The notes under the pieces are model-generated. The model saw only the letters and a program-made list of their open reading frames with translations, did not search any database and had not been told where the DNA came from. Position numbers and translations under genes: made by a program. A stretch of 44,600 bases of DNA from Dehalococcoidia bacterium (GTDB lineage: Bacteria > Chloroflexota > Dehalococcoidia > Lucifugimonadales > Lucifugimonadaceae), in the NCBI GenBank assembly GCA_002708085.1, contig PAOU01000007.1, positions 52,419 to 97,018 on the forward strand, in the 5' to 3' direction. How positions within the stretch are numbered: position 1 is the stretch's first letter; each line of letters starts with the position of its first letter. This document shows, piece by piece, positions 28,610 through 38,890 of this stretch.

Positions 28610-31600
28610 TTATTGAAAAGTTTGTTCTTCTGTGGAAATAGATTTAAGAATATTTTTTATACCTATAATCGAACTAAGAAAAACTATAATTACAGCTGAA
28701 ATGATAATTGAATAATATATTGACCAATTCACTTTCAAATATATTGGGAGATATAACAGAGTAGAAGTTGAATAGAATACTTCAATAAGTTCATTTACTA
28801 AAATTTTCGTTATAAAACTACTGGTAAAAATTCCTAATAAGATTCCTACAATTATTACTATCAAATATTCTAATATGACATGAGTAAATATTATTCTAGA
28901 ATTTATTCCAATTCTTTTTGATGAAATCCATTCTGAAGATCTTGTAATTACTTGAATAGATACGAAACTTATACTTCCTAGAACTAGTAAAACTGGGATA
29001 ATATATAAAGACAAAATGTTTAACCCATCCAATCCTCCCTCTGTTACTTTATTATCTTTTAAAGATTCTATTAAGTTATCTTTTATAAAATATTTTTGTT
29101 GGTTTTCTTGAACAGAAAAATCTAACATTGAAGAATTTAATTTTGAATCAGATTGATTTGATTCTATTGAATTAGAGAAAAAATTTTCAGTTGAAATATT
29201 ATTTTTTGAAGATGCAAATATCTCAGTAGAATTAAATCTTAATGGACCTCTAATTTCTAAAAAATTTATTAAATCATCACCATCTAGAATTATAAATCCA
29301 TTTTCTGAAGGATCTAGTGTTGGAAACAATTCAAGGCTATCTACTATTTTGAGTTGTACATAATGACCGCCTAATTTAGCGATAAATTTTTCTCCTACTT
29401 GATGAAGATTTTCTTTTAAGAATGATTTACTAGTAATAATTGGTAATTCGTTAAATGAAGATAAGTATATGCCTCTGATACCTTCATCTGATCCAGAACC
29501 AAAATTAATTTCCATATATTCAGAATCAGATTCTCCTTCCAGATAATAAAAATTTAAATTTGTATCTATTCCTTCAGAAGTTGGAAGAGTTTGCCAAGAA
29601 TTTGACTCGTTTATAGGAATAACACCTAAATAATTAAACCTACCTTCGCTATTATTTAAATTATTATTTGTTGAAAAATTTATCTCTTTGATTTTAAGAG
29701 TGAATTCTGTTGATAAATCTTCTGGAGAAGTTTCATAAACAAGTATTCCTACTATTTCTATAGATTCTTTTATTTCCTCATCTAAATTTATGTAGTAGCT
29801 AGACCAATTTATATCAGGATGATTTTTTTGATGGCAATCAAATACTTTACAATTAGAGATTGGAATAGTTTCATGTCTTCCATTATTGAATTTTACTCTT
29901 AACCATAATTGCACGTGAGAAGGGATTGGAGTTGAATTATTAATAGTTAATCCTATTGACTTTATATTCTCTTTAATAAAAAGTTTTTCTTGTGAATTAT
30001 TTATTTGGATTTTGGGCATTAATTCAGATATAGATTTTGAAGAAAAATCTTCTCTATACCATATTGATTTTTCTATTAATTCTGGTTGTACTGCAAGGAA
30101 TTTAAAGTCTTTTTTTCCTAATTTCCCGACTCCTCTAAAACTCAATGATTGATTATATTGACTTAATACATCTATATTGATTTCAGTTTTATTCAGAGAT
30201 TTTTCAAGAGGAACATCATTTATTCTGATGTCTCCACCTACTTGGTATGAAAGAGAATCATTAATATGATTATCGACTGTATTTATAATTGTTCTAGAAG
30301 ATAAAATTGTACATGTTGAAATCCAAAATATTAACAATATCCACGAATATTCATTTGGCTTTCTAGTAACATTTATTAAACTGAATCTTAACCATAGAGG
30401 CTTATTAACATTTATTCTAAGTTTTTCGGTAATAAGATTTATTATTTGAAATAATCTTAATACCAAAAAAATCAAACCAAGAATCCAAAACATTGGAATT
30501 GCCATTTTTAAGATTGCTATTAGGGCTATATTATCATTACTGTAGTTTGCTAAATATTGAAAATTTGAAATGAGTGATTCCCAAAAACTTACAGACGCTA
30601 AAGAAATAATGATTAAGTCTATGTAATACCTTTGAAAGAATGAAGAACTTCTAAATTTATCGAAAATTTTCTGATTTTCTATTGAATTGTTTTGAAGGAA
30701 TCTTTTAATAAATATTGGAATTGAAATAGCGATGATACTTATAAATGAAGCTAAAATCCCACTCAAAAAATTTACCGAAAAGCCATTCTTAGATTCATTA
30801 TTTAAAATTTCACTTGAATCAATTATATAAGTTGTCAAATAATTTCCAATAAATGATCCAAGAAGACAGATAGGAAACACAAATAAAAATAACCAGAAAA
30901 TTATATCTGCAAACAATTGTTTTCCTTTCAATCCTCTCATTTTTAATATGTAAAATTCTGAATTAAATTTTTCTCCTAGTTGTAATATTGGAAGTAGTGA
31001 AATGATTAGAGATGTCATTATTAACAAAGATCCTATTATCAATAGAGAAGGCAGAGTATTTTTATAATCATTTAAATTAGATTCTAATCTTTCTGCTATT
31101 GGATTAATAATTAAGGAACTTGGAAATTTAAGACTAAGTTGATTTTGAATATTTTTTATATATTCAATAGATTTTGATGGACCAAAGTCGAAAATTAGAT
31201 TATCAGATAGAAAGAACATCCAATATAAACTAGTTGACCCTTCAGATCTTTCATTTAACTTCAAGAGATCTTTTGAATTTATTGATAAGGGTGTTTCTAG
31301 TATTCCATTTGCATTTACTCGAGGATTTACTACACTGGTTTGGCCCATCCAAAATTCATCATTTTCATCTAAATCAAATATTTTAGAAACATGAAACTTA
31401 AGTGGTTCAGGATATAATGGATCTGGAATATAGATTATATCTCCCACTAAGATGTCTAACATTTTTGAGGTGTTTTTAGAAATATAAATATTAAAAACTC
31501 CTTCTTTATTTTCATCAGTGGAATCTAAGATAGAAACATTTTCAAATAAATTATCTATAGTAACAACTGAGAGACTGTAATCTTTTATAGAAGAAGAATG

Positions 31601-31969
31601 TTGGGAAACATTTTTCTTATATATTATATTTTTTAATGGAGATTTATTTTTGGAAATATCAAGTTTTATAATTTTCGAATTGTCAGTAATGAAACCAGAT
31701 TCTTGATTAACTAATTCTTCTATTAATTCTGATTTATTTGCTAAATAGTCTTCCGATAAAGACGCATTTGTATTATTCAACCAAATATTTTTATTACTAA
31801 CTCCAAGACTATTTACTGTCTTGTTGATTACATTATCTTCTAAATAATTTATATAGATAGTTAAAGATGAAATTATTATTCCTAGAGATAAAGTAGATAG
31901 TAGAAAAATAATTGATATAAATTTAGATTTAAAAAAATAACCTTTTAAGATGCTGAAAGTGAGTTTCAT
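28610..31969 (-). CDS. Large FtsX/MacB-type ABC permease (1119 aa), no cognate ATPase adjacent
   Basis: TM clusters near residues 15-45, 300-430, 450-530, 545-570 and 990-1110, with large extracytoplasmic segments. Confidence 0.65.
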   Translation of the reverse strand: MKLTFSILKGYFFKSKFISIIFLLSTLSLGIIISSLTIYINYLEDNVINKTVNSLGVSNKNIWLNNTNASLSEDYLANKSELIEELVNQESGFITDNSKIIKLDISKNKSPLKNIIYKKNVSQHSSSIKDYSLSVVTIDNLFENVSILDSTDENKEGVFNIYISKNTSKMLDILVGDIIYIPDPLYPEPLKFHVSKIFDLDENDEFWMGQTSVVNPRVNANGILETPLSINSKDLLKLNERSEGSTSLYWMFFLSDNLIFDFGPSKSIEYIKNIQNQLSLKFPSSLIINPIAERLESNLNDYKNTLPSLLIIGSLLIMTSLIISLLPILQLGEKFNSEFYILKMRGLKGKQLFADIIFWLFLFVFPICLLGSFIGNYLTTYIIDSSEILNNESKNGFSVNFLSGILASFISIIAISIPIFIKRFLQNNSIENQKIFDKFRSSSFFQRYYIDLIIISLASVSFWESLISNFQYLANYSNDNIALIAILKMAIPMFWILGLIFLVLRLFQIINLITEKLRINVNKPLWLRFSLINVTRKPNEYSWILLIFWISTCTILSSRTIINTVDNHINDSLSYQVGGDIRINDVPLEKSLNKTEINIDVLSQYNQSLSFRGVGKLGKKDFKFLAVQPELIEKSIWYREDFSSKSISELMPKIQINNSQEKLFIKENIKSIGLTINNSTPIPSHVQLWLRVKFNNGRHETIPISNCKVFDCHQKNHPDINWSSYYINLDEEIKESIEIVGILVYETSPEDLSTEFTLKIKEINFSTNNNLNNSEGRFNYLGVIPINESNSWQTLPTSEGIDTNLNFYYLEGESDSEYMEINFGSGSDEGIRGIYLSSFNELPIITSKSFLKENLHQVGEKFIAKLGGHYVQLKIVDSLELFPTLDPSENGFIILDGDDLINFLEIRGPLRFNSTEIFASSKNNISTENFFSNSIESNQSDSKLNSSMLDFSVQENQQKYFIKDNLIESLKDNKVTEGGLDGLNILSLYIIPVLLVLGSISFVSIQVITRSSEWISSKRIGINSRIIFTHVILEYLIVIIVGILLGIFTSSFITKILVNELIEVFYSTSTLLYLPIYLKVNWSIYYSIIISAVIIVFLSSIIGIKNILKSISTEEQTFQ

Positions 31970-31991
31970 TTATTTCAATCTCAAAGAAGAT

Positions 31992-32861
31992 TTAAGAATT
32001 TCTCCACCCAACTCCTGGTGTTTCTAATAATTCTTGAGTTGCTGAAATATCCAATTTCCCCCACTTAATATCTGGATCAGGTTGAGGTATAGAATCAACT
32101 AATAATTTTGTGTAAGGATGTTGAGGGTTATTTATAACAACCTCTACAGAACCTGCTTCTTTAAGATATCCTTTATACAGAATTAATATATTATCTGCTA
32201 CCTGATACGCAGTAGTTAGATCGTGAGTAATATAAACTATAGATATTCCATGTTTTTCTCTTAGCAATTTAAGTTCTTCTAATATTGTTGCTCTTAAAGA
32301 TGCATCAACCATAGAAACAGGTTCGTCTGCAATTATTATTTTTGGTCTTAAAAGAAAAGCTCTAGCCACCATTATTCTCTGTCTTTGCCCTCCACTTAAT
32401 TGATGAGGAAATCTTCCTAAAGTCTCATCAGGTCTAAGGCCAACTTCTTCTAAAGCGCTTAATATCATTTTATCAGAATCACTCTTGTTGGAAGTGATTC
32501 CAAATTTTTTTAATGGAGTTGTTAGAACATGATCAACTTTATAAAAAGGATTATAAACTTCAAATGGATCTTGGAATATGGTTTGAACTTCTTTTTTAAA
32601 AGTGAGTTTTTCTTCGGAATTCATTTTATTCAATGATTTTCCTTTGTATAAAAGTTCTCCGCCAGATTTATCTAAAAGCCCAGCTAAAAGACGAGCCATA
32701 GTTGTTTTACCGCTTCCACTTTCACCAGCTATACAGGTGATAGAAGGAGGGGTCTCTTCAACTGAAAATGAAATTTCTTTTAGAGCTAAATTTCTTTTCT
32801 TTAAGAATGTTCCACTAACGTATTCTTTACTTATATTAGTTGCTTGTAAAAGGCTTGCCAT
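31992..32861 (-). CDS. Oligopeptide/dipeptide ABC ATPase (OppF/DppF-like)
   Basis: 'GESGSGKTTMARLLAGL', 'LSGGQRQRIMVARAFLLRPKIIIADEPVSMVDASLRA'. Confidence 0.9.
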   Translation of the reverse strand: MASLLQATNISKEYVSGTFLKKRNLALKEISFSVEETPPSITCIAGESGSGKTTMARLLAGLLDKSGGELLYKGKSLNKMNSEEKLTFKKEVQTIFQDPFEVYNPFYKVDHVLTTPLKKFGITSNKSDSDKMILSALEEVGLRPDETLGRFPHQLSGGQRQRIMVARAFLLRPKIIIADEPVSMVDASLRATILEELKLLREKHGISIVYITHDLTTAYQVADNILILYKGYLKEAGSVEVVINNPQHPYTKLLVDSIPQPDPDIKWGKLDISATQELLETPGVGWRNS

Positions 32862-32867
32862 ATTTTC

Positions 32868-33845
32868 CTATTTTTTTGTTTTTACTTTTCCATAATCTGA
32901 ACAGATATCACATTTCTGAATAAAATGATCTTTACTGATTTCTACCCATGGGATTTCTTTTCTATTTTCTTTTTCTATTCTGAGACAAAAACTACATCCT
33001 GGAGCTAGATTTAGCAGGGATGGTGGTAATCCTGGAATTCCAATTAAAGGTCTTTTTCCTTTAGTATCGGGTAAACTTTCTATAAGTAATCTGGTATATG
33101 GATGAGTAGGATTTTTAAAAATATCATTTACTGAACCAATTTCTACTAGTTTTCCTGCATACATTATTCCAATTTTATCAGCAAATTGAGCCATTAATCC
33201 CATATCATGACCAATTAAAACACATGCAGCACCTAATTCTTCTTGTACCTTAGATAAAGTTTCTATTACCTGTCTCTGTACAATTACATCTAAAGCACTT
33301 GTTGGTTCATCCGCAATAATAACTTGAGGTTTCAAAGAGATTGATATAGCAATACAAACTCTCTGTTTCATTCCTCCACTTAATTCATGAGGGAATAAAT
33401 TTAAGACTTTAGGATCCAACTCCACGCTTTCCATAAGTTCTCTAAGGAATGTTTCTCTTTCTGCTTTTTTAAATTTAAAACTATGGTCAGAAAGAGCATC
33501 TACTACTTGTTTTCTTATTCTAGCAACAGGGTTCAATGAATTCATTGCTCCTTGAGGAATCATTGAAATACCACTTAGTCTTGTTTTTCTCATATTTTCT
33601 TCACTGAGATCTAATAAATTAGTCTGTCCCAAATTTATTGAACCTTCTTCTATTATTGCTGGAGGTTTATGAGATCTCATTAAGGCTAAGGCAATTGTAG
33701 ATTTTCCAGAACCTGATTCTCCTACTAAACCTAGTTTTTCTCCTTTTGAAAGGTTAAAAGATACTCCTTCTACAGCTTTAACTGGACCACCACTGGTGTG
33801 ATAGTATACCTTTAAATTTTCTACACTTAGTGCGAAATTTGTCAT
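32868..33845 (-). CDS. Oligopeptide/dipeptide ABC ATPase (OppD/DppD-like)
   Basis: 'GESGSGKSTIALALMR', '[33 protein letters not shown]', C-terminal Cys cluster 'APGCSFCLR...KCDIC'. Confidence 0.92.
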   Translation of the reverse strand: MTNFALSVENLKVYYHTSGGPVKAVEGVSFNLSKGEKLGLVGESGSGKSTIALALMRSHKPPAIIEEGSINLGQTNLLDLSEENMRKTRLSGISMIPQGAMNSLNPVARIRKQVVDALSDHSFKFKKAERETFLRELMESVELDPKVLNLFPHELSGGMKQRVCIAISISLKPQVIIADEPTSALDVIVQRQVIETLSKVQEELGAACVLIGHDMGLMAQFADKIGIMYAGKLVEIGSVNDIFKNPTHPYTRLLIESLPDTKGKRPLIGIPGLPPSLLNLAPGCSFCLRIEKENRKEIPWVEISKDHFIQKCDICSDYGKVKTKK

Positions 33846-34684
33846 ACTTTAGTCCTTAATCTTGGATTAGCTATTCTATCTAACCCTGCAGTAATCATGA
33901 AAAGACCTATAAAGAGCAAAACCATTACTATTATAGGAGGCATGAACCACCACCAAAGTTCTCTTATTAAAGCTCCATAATGAAGGACCCAAAAAATCGT
34001 TAATCCTATTGAAGGTTCATTTTGGGGTCCAAGGCCTAGAGCTGATAGTCCAAGCGAAGCTAATACTGCACCTGCAGAAGCACCAACAAGACTAGCTGCA
34101 ATAAATGGGAGAAGATTAGGGATCATTTCTTTAAAAATTATTTCTAGGTCATTCACACCGTTAAGTTTTGCTACTTGGATATATGCTCTTTCTCTCATTG
34201 TCAGTACTTGGGCTCTTGTAACTCTAAGTGCACCCATCCAACCAAAAGCAGCTATCAGAAGCCCTAACATTGTATTACTCATAACGTCTAGAAGAGACGC
34301 TAAAACTATCAAAATCATTAATACTGGTATGGTCATGAATACATCAGAAATAAATCTTATGAAATTATCTATATAACCTCCAAAATATCCACTTATGAAT
34401 CCTAGAATTGTTCCAACTCCAACTCCTACAAATGCTGCAATCAATCCAATTTTTAAAGTTCCTGGAGTTCCATATACTATATCTGCAAAAACATCTCTAC
34501 CTTGTTGATCAGTACCAAGCCAATGATCTAATGAAGGTGGTTGAGCAGGTCTTCCTGCACCAACATCTGCTCTTTCCCTGTCTACGAACCAACTTCCTAT
34601 AACACCAAAAAATATTACGAATATTAAAGTAATTATTCCTGCGGTTAACATTCTATTATCGTTAATTAATTTTAGTGCTTTCAT
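33842..34684 (-). CDS. Oligopeptide/dipeptide ABC permease (DppC-like)
   Basis: 'HWLGTDQQGRDVFADIVYGTPGTLKIGLIAAFVGVGVGTILGFISGYFGG'. Confidence 0.92.
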   Translation of the reverse strand: MKALKLINDNRMLTAGIITLIFVIFFGVIGSWFVDRERADVGAGRPAQPPSLDHWLGTDQQGRDVFADIVYGTPGTLKIGLIAAFVGVGVGTILGFISGYFGGYIDNFIRFISDVFMTIPVLMILIVLASLLDVMSNTMLGLLIAAFGWMGALRVTRAQVLTMRERAYIQVAKLNGVNDLEIIFKEMIPNLLPFIAASLVGASAGAVLASLGLSALGLGPQNEPSIGLTIFWVLHYGALIRELWWWFMPPIIVMVLLFIGLFMITAGLDRIANPRLRTKV

Positions 34685-34694
34685 TATTAATCTC

Positions 34695-35702
34695 TTATGA
34701 TTGTTGTTCCTGCAAGTTTATTCTTGGATCTATCAATGGATATAACAAGTCAACTACAAATAAAGCGAACCCTAAAGAAACAATTACAAAAATCATTATT
34801 CCTTGCATTAAGAAATAATCATTTGAAGATATCGCAGTATATAGTAGATTTCCTAGTCCAGGATAAGCAAAAATCACTTCTACTAATACTGATCCTGCTA
34901 AAATAGTTCCAAGGCTAATTGCAAGTCCTGTTACTTGAGGTAACATTGCATTCCTTACGCCGTAACTTAGGAAAATTCTATTTTCTTTTAATCCTTTATA
35001 CTCAGCGAACTTCATATAATCCTCACCCATAGTAGTAATCATCATTCCTCTCATTCCAAGCCCCCAAAAACCTATTGAAGTAAGTACTATTGATCCTGCT
35101 GGCATAATTGCGTGTGAAATAACACTTAACACCATTTCAATACTCCATTCAGGTCTGACCCCGAAGCCGTATGCTCCAGATGTAGGTAGAATGGGCCAGT
35201 ATATTGCAAAAGTATAGATCATGACTATTCCAAGAAGGTAATAGGGAATAGCAGAAAGAGTCATTAGGAAAGGGACAAAAATCTTTACAAAATTTCCAGT
35301 TTTTGGCCATGCAAGTAAAGCTCCGAAAACAGTACCCACTACAAAAGCTATTACAGTGGCCACAGATAACATCCCAATCGTCCATGGAGCCGATCTCATT
35401 ATTTCATTAATTACCGGAGTAAAATCTGCTATAGTTTTTCCAAAATCTAAACGAATTACATCATTCCAATAATTAATGTATTGTTTCCATAATGGTTGAT
35501 CTAGACCGAATTTCTTTTCCCATACTTCAATCATTTCTTCCATTTTTCCTACATTAACTCCGCCTTGAGCGGCCAATTGATAAAGTCTTTCTTTAATGGG
35601 ATTTGTGTCTCTGAGTCTAGGAATTATGAAATTTATACTTACGGCAACGACAATAACAGCAAGAAATAGGAGAAATCTTTTAAGTACATATTCTGCGTTC
35701 AT
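34695..35702 (-). CDS. Oligopeptide/dipeptide ABC permease (DppB-like)
   Basis: 'KRFLLFLAVIVVAVSINFIIPRL', 'ILAGSVLVEVIFAYPGLGNLLYTAISSNDYFLMQGI'. Confidence 0.92.
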   Translation of the reverse strand: MNAEYVLKRFLLFLAVIVVAVSINFIIPRLRDTNPIKERLYQLAAQGGVNVGKMEEMIEVWEKKFGLDQPLWKQYINYWNDVIRLDFGKTIADFTPVINEIMRSAPWTIGMLSVATVIAFVVGTVFGALLAWPKTGNFVKIFVPFLMTLSAIPYYLLGIVMIYTFAIYWPILPTSGAYGFGVRPEWSIEMVLSVISHAIMPAGSIVLTSIGFWGLGMRGMMITTMGEDYMKFAEYKGLKENRIFLSYGVRNAMLPQVTGLAISLGTILAGSVLVEVIFAYPGLGNLLYTAISSNDYFLMQGIMIFVIVSLGFALFVVDLLYPLIDPRINLQEQQS

Positions 35703-35965
35703 TGAGTTGATTTTTGTAATTTATTTATGATTTATAATTCTTCAACAAAAATAAAGCCATGTAAAGTTAAATTTTTAAATAACACAGTTTTTTTTCAATT
35801 AGATTATTATTTCAAGCAATTTTTTAATATTTTAATTGACTTTTAATGCTTTTTTGATGAAAATCTCTGTAAGTTAACTCTAAGATATTTCAGTTAGTTC
35901 AAAATTTTATTAGAATTTCTGAATATTTTTTATTGTTATATAACAAAAACTTAAGGAGAAAATTT

Positions 35966-37933
35966 ATGATTAAATTAAATTCCAAAGTTATGGTATTTGC
36001 TTTAGTGACTGGATTATTTTCTTTTGTGATAGCTTGTGGTGGAACTACTACAGAGACAATTGTTGAAAAAGAAATTGTTGAAGTAGTAAAAGAAGTTCCA
36101 GTGGAAAAAGAGGTTATTAAAGAAGTTGAGGTTGAAAAAGTTGTTGTAGAAGAGAAAGAAGTTATTAAAGAAGTTGAAGTTGTTAAAAAAGAAATTGTAG
36201 AAGTTGAAAAAATAGTTGTACCTCCAGATTATAAAGCTGGGCACAGAGGTGATGTGGCTAGAGAAGACACATTAATTATTACTGGGTTTGGACCTGGTGC
36301 TTCTGAATGGACTGGTTTTGATAACTTAAACCCATACTCTGCTGGTGGACTTGGACGAGTACGAGGTATTCTTAACAAGACTATTTATGAATACATGTAT
36401 TACTACAACCACAACACTGGTGAACAGATTCCATGGCTAGCTACCTCTTATACTACTCATGAAGATGGTATGGGAGTAGACTTTACTTTAAGACAGGGAA
36501 TTAAATGGTCAGATGGAGAAGATTTTTCATGTGATGATGTTAAATACACTGTTGAATTGTTAAGAGATACACCTGAATTAGTATTTGCTAGTGATATGGG
36601 TGAATGGGTGAAAAATGTTACTTGTGTAGATGATCACAATGTTACAATTAACCTTAACAAACCTAATGTTAGATTTTTCTACTTCTATTTCGTAGAGAAC
36701 TCTGAAATTCATATTCAAATTCTTCCTAAACACGTTTGGGAAAAAGAAGATCCTCTAGAGTTCACTAACTGGGATCCTGATAAAGGATATCCTGTAGGAA
36801 CTGGTCCATATGTAGCTGTTGAAGCTACCGGACAAGGACAGATCTTTGATCGAAATGATGCTTGGTGGGCAGCAGAGACTGGTTTCTCTCACCTTCCAGT
36901 ACCATTGAGAGTTGCTTATATTCCTCCAGGAAGTGCTGATACAGCAGTTGCTAGAAATATAAACAACGAATTTGACGTTGCTTCAATTATGCAACCAGGT
37001 GTTTTCCTAGTTGCTAAAAAGAAGAACCCTAACATTCAGAGTTGGGCTGTAAAAGGTCCGTCTTGGGGTGCTGCAGACGCTTGTGTGTACACTCTAGGTG
37101 TTAACACTGAATGGGGTCCTATGAGTGATGTTAATGTTCGAAGAGCTATTAACAGAACTGTAGATAGACAACTATTGGTTGACTTAGCTTATGAGGGTTC
37201 AACTGTCACAAGAGGAGTTCCGTACTCTACTTATGGTGGATTGAAATTATATGAAGATGCTCAGGCAGATCTTATTGCTAAGTATGATCCAGAGAAACAT
37301 GATTTAGATGAAGCTGCAACACATATGGCTGCTGCAGGTTATGCTAAAGATGGAGACGGTCAGTGGGCCAAAGATGGTGCTAAGTTAGAGTTTGATCTAC
37401 ATGTACCTGGTTGGTTAAAACCAATGGGTCCAGTGCTAGAAAAGCAGTTAAAAGATGGTGGTTTTGCCGCTACCTTTGTATTACATGATCCAGATAATGG
37501 ACCTATGTTTGATGCTGTAAGAACTGGTAAAGCTGACATGTGGGTACTAGTTCACTGTGGAAGTAGTAATGAACCTTGGGGAACATTACAGCACTATCAC
37601 AGTAAATTTAGTGCACCTTCACAGGGAGAAATGAACAGTTATATTTGGGGTAATAGTCATTACAAAAACCCAGAATATGATGCAATCATTGACAAAATGG
37701 ATGAAATCCCTGGATCTGCTAATGACCCTGCTTACATGGCATTAGCTGATCAAGCATTAGAACTATTCTTAAGTGATGTTATTGAAATTACTCTTGCTGA
37801 AGAAAGGCATGTAGTAACATTCAATACTGCTCATTGGAAAGGTTTTGCTAATGAAAATGATCCATATGTTGCTCCATATAGCTTATGGGCTGCGTTCATT
37901 CTAGAAGTTTTGAATGTGACAAAAGCTAAATAG
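35966..37933 (+). CDS. Family 5 extracellular solute-binding lipoprotein with Val/Glu/Lys repeat tether
   Basis: AAGGAG before ATG 35966 (track start 35933 is TTG); lipobox 'FSFVIAC'; tether 'VEKEIVEVVKEVPVEKEVIKEVEVEKVVVEEKEVIKEVEV'; SBP body 'FTLRQGIKWSDGEDFSCDDVKYTVE'. Confidence 0.92.
   Translation: MIKLNSKVMVFALVTGLFSFVIACGGTTTETIVEKEIVEVVKEVPVEKEVIKEVEVEKVVVEEKEVIKEVEVVKKEIVEVEKIVVPPDYKAGHRGDVAREDTLIITGFGPGASEWTGFDNLNPYSAGGLGRVRGILNKTIYEYMYYYNHNTGEQIPWLATSYTTHEDGMGVDFTLRQGIKWSDGEDFSCDDVKYTVELLRDTPELVFASDMGEWVKNVTCVDDHNVTINLNKPNVRFFYFYFVENSEIHIQILPKHVWEKEDPLEFTNWDPDKGYPVGTGPYVAVEATGQGQIFDRNDAWWAAETGFSHLPVPLRVAYIPPGSADTAVARNINNEFDVASIMQPGVFLVAKKKNPNIQSWAVKGPSWGAADACVYTLGVNTEWGPMSDVNVRRAINRTVDRQLLVDLAYEGSTVTRGVPYSTYGGLKLYEDAQADLIAKYDPEKHDLDEAATHMAAAGYAKDGDGQWAKDGAKLEFDLHVPGWLKPMGPVLEKQLKDGGFAATFVLHDPDNGPMFDAVRTGKADMWVLVHCGSSNEPWGTLQHYHSKFSAPSQGEMNSYIWGNSHYKNPEYDAIIDKMDEIPGSANDPAYMALADQALELFLSDVIEITLAEERHVVTFNTAHWKGFANENDPYVAPYSLWAAFILEVLNVTKAK
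36060..36222 (+). repeat. Low-complexity in-frame repeat (GTTGAAAAAGAAGTTATTAAAGAAGTT-like) encoding the tether
   Basis: Two near-copies of GAAGTTATTAAAGAAGTTGAAGTT-type units within the lipoprotein N-terminus. Confidence 0.75.
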
Positions 37934-37957
37934 TTATAGCACATATAAGATGAATTT

Positions 37958-37991
37958 ATTGGGGGATGTTTAGTCATCCCCCAATTTTTTT
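37958..37991 (+). terminator. Rho-independent terminator after the solute-binding protein gene
   Basis: ATTGGGGGATG-TTTAGT-CATCCCCCAAT followed by TTTTTT. Confidence 0.92.
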
Positions 37992-38782
37992 TACCACTTA
38001 TCACAACCTTCTGAAATAGGGCTATTCTGATTATTATTGATGTCACCACTTACAGATCCTGTTTCAGAGTTGATGTAATAAATCAAAGTTTTTGGTCCTA
38101 GAAACTTATCAGGTTTTAAATCCCAAACGATTTTCCAATCATTTGATTCATTGATGAAAGAAGATTTTTGTTTTTTGAGATCGTAATCCATGTTTACCCA
38201 TTGATCACAAGTTCCTCCAAAAAATCCCCAAGTTTTACTTTTTAGGAATTTCATTAATTCATCATTAGCTGAATCAATGCTAGGGATTTTAGCATTTTCT
38301 CTTATGAGATTTTCTTGATCAACTGATTCTGGATTTTTAGATTCTGTATCAGATTTTATAATTTCTTTTGTTTTGCTTGGGTAACCTTCTTTTTCACAAG
38401 CTTCAGTTAATTCTTTTAAAGCCAAATATGATTCAACATGAATTTCCATATGCTCGTATGTGTCATCATATGCAAGAGGCATAAATGTAGGATAGTCATA
38501 ATAATTCGCTACAGCTTCTTCTGCTGCTCTTATAAATCTACCTGATGTAACAAGTATTTCATCAGAAGATTTCATTGAAGTTATTTCAAGTTCTCGAATT
38601 TTAATGTTTATTTCATTAATAGGCATTTCATCTCTCATTACTCCTTCAGTAAGTTCAAAAAAAACTATACAAGCTGGTTCTGAATCATAATAAGAAACAG
38701 TGTTTTTACATCCAAATATAAAAAATATGAGAATAATTACGTGAAAATTCTTTAGTAACGAAGTTATTTTTGGAGCTTTCAT
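37991..38782 (-). CDS. Hypothetical lipoprotein
   Basis: Signal peptide/lipobox 'VIILIFFIFGCKNT'; no family recognised. Confidence 0.7.
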   Translation of the reverse strand: MKAPKITSLLKNFHVIILIFFIFGCKNTVSYYDSEPACIVFFELTEGVMRDEMPINEINIKIRELEITSMKSSDEILVTSGRFIRAAEEAVANYYDYPTFMPLAYDDTYEHMEIHVESYLALKELTEACEKEGYPSKTKEIIKSDTESKNPESVDQENLIRENAKIPSIDSANDELMKFLKSKTWGFFGGTCDQWVNMDYDLKKQKSSFINESNDWKIVWDLKPDKFLGPKTLIYYINSETGSVSGDINNNQNSPISEGCDKW

Positions 38783-38890
38783 AATGTAATATTTATTTTC
38801 AATTTTATTTAGTTTAATTAATGGGAGATTATATTATTAATTAAGAATTTTTTGTAATTACAATTTTTTAAAATATTTTTTGGAGACGAA

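Noticed and set aside
36014-36244. Minus-strand ORF MPSFIIWRYNYFFNFYNFF...
   Set aside because: Antisense shadow of the Val/Glu/Lys repeat; Phe/Asn low-complexity translation with no independent support.
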